NCBI RefSeq assembly: GCF_014055005.1 | Contig: NZ_CP059570.1 | Coordinates: 2,691,931 to 2,755,930, forward strand | Reading direction: 5' to 3' | DNA: 64,000 nucleotides | From: Neisseria dentiae | GTDB taxonomy: Bacteria; Pseudomonadota; Gammaproteobacteria; Burkholderiales; Neisseriaceae | Part shown: piece after piece, positions 58,522-64,000 of the stretch | Numbering within the stretch: the first letter of the stretch is position 1 | How the letters are laid out: each line of letters starts with the position of its first letter | Notes under the pieces: model-generated | What the model saw: the letters and a program-made list of their open reading frames with translations, nothing else | What the model was told of the DNA's origin: nothing | The model's database searches: none | Made by a program: the position numbers and the translations under genes

Positions 58522-60912
58522 TTAAGCGTCGATATTCTGCGCAATCAGAGCGTTGTTTTCGATAAACGCGCGGCGCGGCTCGACTTCGTCGCCCATCAGG
58601 GTAACGAACACTTCGTCGGCGGCGATGGCGTCTTCGATGCGCACTTTCAGCAGGCGGCGCACGGCGGGGTCCATAGTGGTTTCCCACAGCTGCTCGGGGT
58701 TCATCTCGCCCAAGCCTTTGTAGCGCTGGATGCTCATGCCTTTTTGCGCGCTTTGCAGCAGAATGTCGAGCGCGTCTTCAAAGCTGTTAACGTCGTATTC
58801 GTTTTCACCTTTATAGAGTTTGGCGTTTTCGCCCACCAGGCCGTTGAGCAGCGCGGCGGTTTGGGTGAGGGTTTGGTACGACTTGCTGTTTAAAAACTTC
58901 GGCTCGATATAGCTGACCGCCACGTTGCCGTGCAGTTTGCGGGTGATTTTGATGAAGTGGCTGCCTTCGTTGCCTTCGATGCGCTCCAGCGCCACTTCTT
59001 TTTCGTTGAGCAGCGGCATCAGCGCGGCGATGGCGGCATCGGTGCTCTCTGCGCTGGAAAGGTCGGCCGGGGCGGCATAGAGCATGGCGTGCAGCACCGA
59101 ATCGTCGATTACGCGGCTTTCTTGGGCGATGGCGTTTTTGGCCAGCATAAACTGTTTGGCGGCTTTTTCGAGTTCGGCGCCTTCGATGGTGCGGCCGTCT
59201 GAAACGATTTTGGCTTTGTCTAAGGCCAGCCCCAAGAGCCATTGGTCTTTTTCAAATTCGTCTTTCAGGTAGCGTTCCTGCTTGCCGTGTTTGGCTTTGT
59301 AGAGCGGCGGCTGGGCGATGTAGATGTAGCCGCGCTCCACCAGTTCGGGCATCTGGCGGTAGAAGAAGGTGAGCAGCAGGGTGCGGATGTGGGCGCCGTC
59401 CACGTCGGCATCGGTCATGATGATGATGCGGTGGTAGCGCAGTTTTTCGGGGTTGAATTCTTCTTTGCCGATGCCTGCGCCCAGCGCGGTAATCAGGGTG
59501 GCGACTTCCTGGCTGGCGAGCATTTTTTCGAAGCGGGCTTTTTCTACGTTGAGGATTTTGCCTTTGAGCGGCAGAATCGCTTGGAATTTGCGGTCGCGGC
59601 CCTGTTTGGCCGAGCCGCCCGCCGAATCGCCCTCGACGAGGTAAAGCTCGGATAAGGCGGGGTCTTTCTCTTGGCAGTCGGCCAGTTTGCCGGGCAGGCC
59701 CAAGCCGTCCATCACGCCTTTGCGGCGGGTGATTTCGCGGGCTTTGCGGGCGGCTTCGCGGGCGCGGGCGGCATCAACGATTTTGCCGCAGATGGTTTTG
59801 GCTTCGTTGGGGTTTTCTTCGAGAAAGTCGGTCAGCGCCTGGCTGATCACTTCGTTCACCACGGGGCCGATTTCGCTGGAAACCAGTTTGTCTTTGGTTT
59901 GCGACGAGAATTTGGGGTCGGGCAGTTTGACGGAAAGCACGCAGGTTAAGCCTTCGCGCATGTCGTCGCCGCTGGTGTCGACTTTGGCTTTTTTGGCGAT
60001 TTCGTTGGATTCGATGTAGTTGTTGATGGTGCGCGTCATCACTTGGCGCAGGGCGGTGAGGTGGGTGCCGCCGTCGCGCTGGGGAATGTTGTTGGTGAAG
60101 CACTGCACCGATTCTTGGTAGCTGTCGTTCCACTGCATGGCCACTTCCACGCCCATGCCGTCTTTTTCGCCGCTGGCGTAAAACACTTTTTCATGCAGCG
60201 GGGTTTTCTTGCGGTTCATGTATTGCACGAAACCGGCCACGCCGCCCGAAAAGGCGAAGTCTTCTTCTTTGCCGTCGCGCATATCGGTGAGTTTGATGCC
60301 TACGCCGTTGTTGAGAAACGAGAGTTCGCGGATGCGTTTGGCGAGAATGTCGAAATGGTATTCCACCAGCCCGAAGGTTTCTTCGCTGGCTAAAAACTGC
60401 ACTTTGGTGCCGGTGCGCTCGGCGGGGGCGTCGCCCACCACTTTGAGCGGTTCCACCGCCACGCCGCGTTTGAATTCGACGAAGTGTTCTTTGCCGTCGC
60501 GGTAAATGGTGAGGCACAGCCAGTCGGAAAGGGCGTTCACCACCGACACGCCCACGCCGTGCAGGCCGCCGGAGATTTTGTAGCTGTTGTTGTCGAACTT
60601 ACCGCCCGCGTGCAGCACGGTCATAATCACTTCGGCGGCGGAGCGGCCTTCTTTGGGGTGGATGCCGGTGGGGATGCCGCGGCCGTTGTCTTCGATGGTG
60701 ATGGAGTTGTCGGCGTTAACGGCAACGGTGATTTGGTCGCAATGGCCGGCCAGCGCTTCGTCGATGGCGTTGTCGAGCACTTCGAACACCATGTGGTGCA
60801 GGCCGGAGCCGTCTTGCGTGTCGCCGATATACATGCCCGGGCGTTTGCGCACTGCGTCCAAGCCTTCGAGCACCTGTATGCTCTCGGCGCCGTATTCTTC
60901 TTGCTTACTCAT
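58522..60912 (-). CDS. gyrB: DNA gyrase subunit B
   Basis: 796 residues. GHKL ATPase (about 1-220: LDNAIDEALAGHCDQI, EDNGRGIPTGIHPKEGRSAA, GGLHGVGVSVVNALS), transducer domain, then TOPRIM with YLVEGDSAGGSAKQGRDRKF and DADVDGAHIRTLLLTFFYRQ. The C-terminal KGLGEMNPEQLWETTMDP is canonical. The insert typical of Gram-negative GyrB is present. The start at 60912 gives MSKQEEYGAESIQVLEGLDA; the frame extends upstream without a proper start. Confidence 0.98.
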   Translation of the reverse strand: MSKQEEYGAESIQVLEGLDAVRKRPGMYIGDTQDGSGLHHMVFEVLDNAIDEALAGHCDQITVAVNADNSITIEDNGRGIPTGIHPKEGRSAAEVIMTVLHAGGKFDNNSYKISGGLHGVGVSVVNALSDWLCLTIYRDGKEHFVEFKRGVAVEPLKVVGDAPAERTGTKVQFLASEETFGLVEYHFDILAKRIRELSFLNNGVGIKLTDMRDGKEEDFAFSGGVAGFVQYMNRKKTPLHEKVFYASGEKDGMGVEVAMQWNDSYQESVQCFTNNIPQRDGGTHLTALRQVMTRTINNYIESNEIAKKAKVDTSGDDMREGLTCVLSVKLPDPKFSSQTKDKLVSSEIGPVVNEVISQALTDFLEENPNEAKTICGKIVDAARAREAARKAREITRRKGVMDGLGLPGKLADCQEKDPALSELYLVEGDSAGGSAKQGRDRKFQAILPLKGKILNVEKARFEKMLASQEVATLITALGAGIGKEEFNPEKLRYHRIIIMTDADVDGAHIRTLLLTFFYRQMPELVERGYIYIAQPPLYKAKHGKQERYLKDEFEKDQWLLGLALDKAKIVSDGRTIEGAELEKAAKQFMLAKNAIAQESRVIDDSVLHAMLYAAPADLSSAESTDAAIAALMPLLNEKEVALERIEGNEGSHFIKITRKLHGNVAVSYIEPKFLNSKSYQTLTQTAALLNGLVGENAKLYKGENEYDVNSFEDALDILLQSAQKGMSIQRYKGLGEMNPEQLWETTMDPAVRRLLKVRIEDAIAADEVFVTLMGDEVEPRRAFIENNALIAQNIDA

Positions 60913-61071
60913 AAGTGATTTTTTCCTGCTGATTGAAGTTAGGCAGGCCGTCTGAAAACAGGCTTTCGCAAGTATGCAAAAGCCATTGTTTGAACGGCAA
61001 AATAATTTACGGATTATACCCGATTCGGCAGGTGTTTTCAGCGCTTTTATCTGATTTAACGGCAATGGAAA

Positions 61072-61100
61072 AGGCCGTCTGAAACGCTTTCAGACGGCCT
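61072..61100. terminator. Inverted uptake-sequence pair between gyrB and yidC
   Basis: AGGCCGTCTGAAA (61072-61084) and its complement (61088-61100), three-base loop, 13 bases after the yidC stop. Confidence 0.7.
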
Positions 61101-61113
61101 GCTTGCCTGCCGG

Positions 61114-62763
61114 TTACGATACCACTTCGCCGGCGGCGCGCTGTTTTTCAATGCTCTTGTTGATATACCACTGCTGCGCGATGGTAAGGATGTTGTTGAC
61201 CACCCAGTAAAGCACCAAACCTGCGGGGAAGAAGAAGAACATCACCGAGAAAATCACCGGCATGATTTTCATCATTTTGGCCTGCATCGGGTCGGTGGGC
61301 GGCGGGTTCAGATAGGTTTGGATGAACATGGTGGCCGCCATAATCACGGGCAAGATAAACCACGGGTCGGGGCGGCTCAGGTCGGTAATCCAGCCCAACC
61401 ACGGCGCTTGGCGCAGCTCCACCGAGGAGAAAATCGCCCAATACAATCCGATGAACACGGGGATTTGCAGCAGCATCGGCAGGCAGCCGCCGAGCGGGTT
61501 GATTTTTTCGTCTTTATACATCTGCATCATGGCCTGCTGCATGGCCATGCGGTCATCGCCGTATTTCTCTTTCAGCGCTTGCAGGCGCGGGGCGACGGCG
61601 CGCATTTTCGCCATCGAGCGGTAAGAGGCGTTGGTGAGCGGATAAAGAATGGCCTTAACGATAATAGTCAGCAAAACAATCGCCCAGCCCCAGTTGCCGA
61701 CGAAGTCGTGCAGTTTGTTCAGCAGCCAGAAGAGCGGCGAGGCGAAGATGTGCACTTTGCCGTAGTCTTTCGCCAGTTGCAGGTTGTCGGCCACTTTGCT
61801 GATCACGCTGGTGGTTTGCGGGCCGGCATACAGCTCGATGCCGGCATCGAGTTTGCCGCCTGCGGGCACGGCGGCCAAAGGCACGCGCACGGCTGCGGAA
61901 TAGAGGTTGTCGCTGCGGCGTTTCAGATCGATCTGGCAGGCACCGGCGGCGCAGACGGTTTTGCCGTCTTTGGGTTGCAGAATCCAGGTGGCCATGAAGT
62001 AGTGCTGGATCATGCCCAACCAGCCGCTGTCGGTTTTACGCACGTATTCGGCCTGGTCTTTGCCGGAGTTGTAGTCGTCGTCCAAATCGCCGAACGGCAC
62101 TTTTTCAAACTCGCCGGCGGGGGTGTAAACCACGGGGCCTGCGTAGGTTTGGTTGAAATAGCCTTCGCCTTCGGGTTTGCTGTTGTCGCGCAGCAGGCGG
62201 TAAACGGCGTCGAGTTTAACCGGCGCGCCGCTGGCGTTGGTTACGTCGTAACGCATGTTGATAACGTAGCTGCCTTTGGTGAAGGTGTAAACTTTGTCGA
62301 TTTTCAAACCGGCGGTTTCCGGCGCGCTCAGGCGCACTTCGGTTTTATCGCCGCTGAGGGTGTATTGTTTCTGCGGGGCGGTAAACGCGAGGCCTTTCAG
62401 CACGTTTTGGCCGTCTGAATTCAATAATTCGGATTGGGCGACATAGGTGTAGGCTTTGCTGTCGTTAAACAGCACGAAATCTTTGCTTTCGTCGCTGCTG
62501 GCGTTGTATTTCAGCAGGGTCAGGCCGCGCAGGTCGCCGGTTTTTTCGTCGATGGTGGCTTTAACCGTGTCGGTGGTAACGGTAACCGGAACGGTGGGGG
62601 TGAGCGCGGCGGCATGGCCAGCCTGCGGCGCGGCGCTTTGCTGCGCGGTTTGCGCCGCCTGCTGTTGCGCCGGGGCGGGCTTGGGCGTGGGGAACATTTG
62701 TTCCCAGCCGAACAGAATCGCCGCAGCCACAGCGAAAAAAATCATTAATCGTTTGAAGTCCAT
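61114..62763 (-). CDS. yidC: Membrane protein insertase YidC
   Basis: 549 residues. N-terminal anchor (LMIFFAVAAAILFGWEQMF), Gln/Ala-rich linker, large periplasmic beta domain (about 55-340), then the conserved five-helix insertase core (FVGNWGWAIVLLTIIVKAIL through TDPMQAKMMKIMPVIFSVMF) with the hydrophilic-groove Arg in KAILYPLTNASYRSMAKMRA nearby. It inserts inner-membrane proteins alone or with SecYEG. Part of the rpmH-rnpA-yidD-yidC cluster. Confidence 0.98.
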   Translation of the reverse strand: MDFKRLMIFFAVAAAILFGWEQMFPTPKPAPAQQQAAQTAQQSAAPQAGHAAALTPTVPVTVTTDTVKATIDEKTGDLRGLTLLKYNASSDESKDFVLFNDSKAYTYVAQSELLNSDGQNVLKGLAFTAPQKQYTLSGDKTEVRLSAPETAGLKIDKVYTFTKGSYVINMRYDVTNASGAPVKLDAVYRLLRDNSKPEGEGYFNQTYAGPVVYTPAGEFEKVPFGDLDDDYNSGKDQAEYVRKTDSGWLGMIQHYFMATWILQPKDGKTVCAAGACQIDLKRRSDNLYSAAVRVPLAAVPAGGKLDAGIELYAGPQTTSVISKVADNLQLAKDYGKVHIFASPLFWLLNKLHDFVGNWGWAIVLLTIIVKAILYPLTNASYRSMAKMRAVAPRLQALKEKYGDDRMAMQQAMMQMYKDEKINPLGGCLPMLLQIPVFIGLYWAIFSSVELRQAPWLGWITDLSRPDPWFILPVIMAATMFIQTYLNPPPTDPMQAKMMKIMPVIFSVMFFFFPAGLVLYWVVNNILTIAQQWYINKSIEKQRAAGEVVS

Positions 62764-62982
62764 AGAATCTTCCTGGTGATACTTAAAGGTTCGGGCGCAG
62801 AAAAGTTGGTTGCCGGAGCCGGTGTGCCGGTTATCGTGCGGCTTTTGCCGGAAATATCCGTCCGGCGGTTGCGCTGCGCGCGCCGGCGGTGTCAGGCGGC
62901 ATTATATAGAAAGTGCCTGCCTGCGGTGGAAAAATATGCCGCTGGCGGCAGGCCGTCTGAAACGCGCCGTGTTTGTTTCCGG

Positions 62983-63195
62983 CTAAGGCACGGGATCGTG
63001 GCCGCAGCCGCCCCACGGATGGCAGCGGGCGATGCGCCTGGCGGCCAGCCAGCCGCCTTTGAGCGCACCGTATTTTTTCACCGCTTCCACGGCATATTGA
63101 GAGCAGGTGGGGGTGTAGCGGCAGCGGGGCGGAATCAGCGGGCTGACGGCATATTGGTAAAACCGTATCAACCACAGCAGCAGTTTGGCGGCCAT
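62983..63195 (-). CDS. yidD: Membrane protein insertion efficiency factor YidD
   Basis: 70 residues. LIRFYQYAVSPLIPPRCRYT and PTCSQYAVEAVKKYGALKGG with the CHPWGGCGHDPVP ending are the full family signature. Starts on the last base of rnpA (overlap), so coupled. Confidence 0.97.
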   Translation of the reverse strand: MAAKLLLWLIRFYQYAVSPLIPPRCRYTPTCSQYAVEAVKKYGALKGGWLAARRIARCHPWGGCGHDPVP

Positions 63196-63536
63196 CAGGA
63201 TGCTTTGCGTATCAGCTGCGCCAGCTGCGAGCGGGCCTCGGCGGCGGTTTCGCGGTTGAAAGGGCGGCGCACGCGCACGATGAAATCGTTGGGTGGCAGC
63301 GTTTCTTTATGGCAGCGGAACCATTCGCGCACCACCCGTTTCATATAGTTGCGCTCGTGCGCGCGCTTGGCGGTTTTTTTGCTTACCACCAAGCCCAAAC
63401 GGGCGTGGCCCAAGCCGTTGCCGGGCAGGTAGAAAACCTGCATGAGCGCCGAGCCGTGCTGTTTTTTAAACGCAAAAACGGATGAAAAGTCATCCGTTTT
63501 TAGCAAGCGGTAGCGCTTGGCGAAGCCTTGTTTCAA
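63195..63536 (-). CDS. rnpA: Ribonuclease P protein component
   Basis: 113 residues from a TTG at 63536: KQGFAKRYRLLKTDDFSSVF matches the normal N-terminus and starts just beyond the rpmH stop. The RNR motif is KRAHERNYMKRVVREWF, followed by PPNDFIVRVRRPFNRETAAE. It binds the RnpB RNA to mature tRNA 5' ends. An ATG at 63590 would overlap rpmH by about 50 bases and add 18 unlikely residues. Confidence 0.93.
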   Translation of the reverse strand: MKQGFAKRYRLLKTDDFSSVFAFKKQHGSALMQVFYLPGNGLGHARLGLVVSKKTAKRAHERNYMKRVVREWFRCHKETLPPNDFIVRVRRPFNRETAAEARSQLAQLIRKAS

Positions 63537-63537
63537 G

Positions 63538-63672
63538 TTACACGGCCAGACGTTTGCGGCCTTTGGCACGGCGTGCGGCCAAAACGGCACGGCCGCCGCG
63601 GGTTTTGGAGCGGACCAGGAAACCGTGGGTGCGTTTGCGTTTGGTTACTGAGGGTTGGTAAGTGCGTTTCAT
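63538..63672 (-). CDS. rpmH: Ribosomal protein L34
   Basis: 44 residues: MKRTYQPSVTKRKRTHGFLV, then RSKTRGGRAVLAARRAKGRK and RLAV. AGGAAAC precedes the start. First gene of the leftward cluster next to the expected dnaA. Confidence 0.98.
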   Translation of the reverse strand: MKRTYQPSVTKRKRTHGFLVRSKTRGGRAVLAARRAKGRKRLAV

Positions 63673-63707
63673 GTCTGTTTCCTAAATGGCAGAAAATTAA
63701 ACCGCGG

Positions 63708-63736
63708 ATTACACCCTAAATTTAGGGTTTTGTCAA
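63708..63736 (-). promoter_or_regulatory. rpmH promoter with a palindrome filling the spacer
   Basis: Minus strand: TTGACA (63736-63731), 17-base spacer, TGTAAT (63713-63708). The spacer contains the perfect palindrome CCCTAAATTTAGGG at 63714-63727, ideally placed for a repressor or for spacer-geometry control. Confidence 0.75.
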
Positions 63737-63908
63737 TTAATAAAACAGTTTGGGCCGGCGGCGGCCTGCTTTCCGTTGCGCGTGCGCCCGCATTTTTAAC
63801 TCCGGGTTTCTTTTCAGACGGCCTTTGCGGGCGGGGCGCACGGTTTTCGGAAGGCGCGGCAAACCGCGCCGTGCGCGCCTGTTTTTTACCGTTGCGACCG
63901 ATGGCGGT

Positions 63909-63930
63909 TGTGGATAATTTTCGGTATAAT
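63909..63930 (+). promoter_or_regulatory. DnaA box and TATAAT, presumed dnaA promoter
   Basis: TGTGGATAA (63909-63917) is the exact complement of the consensus DnaA box TTATCCACA. TATAAT follows at 63925-63930. The gene order rpmH-dnaA and this box suggest self-regulated dnaA immediately to the right of the window. No good -35 is visible. Confidence 0.6.
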
Positions 63931-64000
63931 CCGCCGAATCTTTGCAACGATGCAACAGGCCGTCTGAAAAACAACGGCCTGCTGTTTTTAATTCGTTGAT

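Larger units (their letters stand above)
63673..64000. other. rpmH/dnaA intergenic region, window edge
   Basis: 328 bases with no gene: rpmH promoter (63708-63736), an uptake word (63815-63824), a GC-rich stretch, then the presumed dnaA promoter region and a final uptake word (63958-63968). Confidence 0.6.

Overview
The window is chromosomal DNA of a Neisseria or very close Neisseriaceae relative. The main evidence is the DNA uptake sequence AGGCCGTCTGAA, present dozens of times and often as inverted pairs behind genes. This is the AG form of the uptake word, so the commensal side of the genus is more likely than N. meningitidis or N. gonorrhoeae, which use ATGCCGTCTGAA. Gene content agrees: fused BirA/CoaX, a secreted ATP-dependent DNA ligase of LigE type, lipoprotein cytochrome c', and the yraN-gmhA-dolP neighbourhood. 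No prophage, CRISPR array, rRNA operon or conjugative element was seen.

Layout. 1-5600: the tail of an unknown gene, a bile-acid-symporter-family transporter, a periplasmic cytochrome c', the glnK-amtB ammonium pair, a DUF3579-acetyltransferase fusion and a tiny lipoprotein. 5650-19290: one long ribosomal block covering S10-, spc- and alpha-type operons (rplC to rplQ with secY, infA, rpmJ and rpoA). It starts at rplC with no rpsJ, behind a promoter and a two-hairpin leader, and has an unusual 232-base structured gap between rpsQ and rplN. 19290-22680: a nested palindromic repeat carrying a small mobile element, a TPP riboswitch controlling thiM-thiD, and a decayed IS5-family transposase. 22680-33700: folD, three tRNAs from one promoter, hldC-birA/coaX-SPOR, zupT, pdxA, beta carbonic anhydrase, nadD, rsfS, tpiA, secG and tRNA-Leu. 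33700-47400: ligE, an MBL hydrolase, a DUF937-OmpA protein, valS, an XRE regulator, map, the yraN-gmhA-dolP cluster opposite rsmI, and a MarR/outer-membrane efflux pair. 47400-58520: preQ1 riboswitch-queF-yhhQ, tRNA-Arg, ispB, rplU-rpmA, a 704-residue beta-helix protein, a heptosyltransferase, a second cytochrome c', an Nramp-like transporter without the usual metal motif, and rsmJ. 58520-64000: gyrB, then yidC-yidD-rnpA-rpmH running leftward from a strong promoter; the right edge carries a DnaA box and a TATAAT, consistent with dnaA and the replication origin lying just outside.

How the genes work together. Most of the window is core housekeeping: ribosome and RNA polymerase alpha, Sec/YidC membrane insertion, tRNA and rRNA modification (queF/yhhQ, rsmI, rsmJ), and cofactor synthesis (ThiM/ThiD, PdxA, FolD, NadD, BirA/CoaX). 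Envelope functions recur: heptose supply and transfer (GmhA, HldC, WaaQ-like), DolP and efflux. Two metabolite riboswitches (TPP, preQ1) are recognisable.

The least explained parts are the beta-helix protein with an epimerase-like DSHD motif, the atypical Nramp, the leaders in the ribosomal block, and several families of palindromic repeats. For one small element both an occupied and an empty target site are present in this window.
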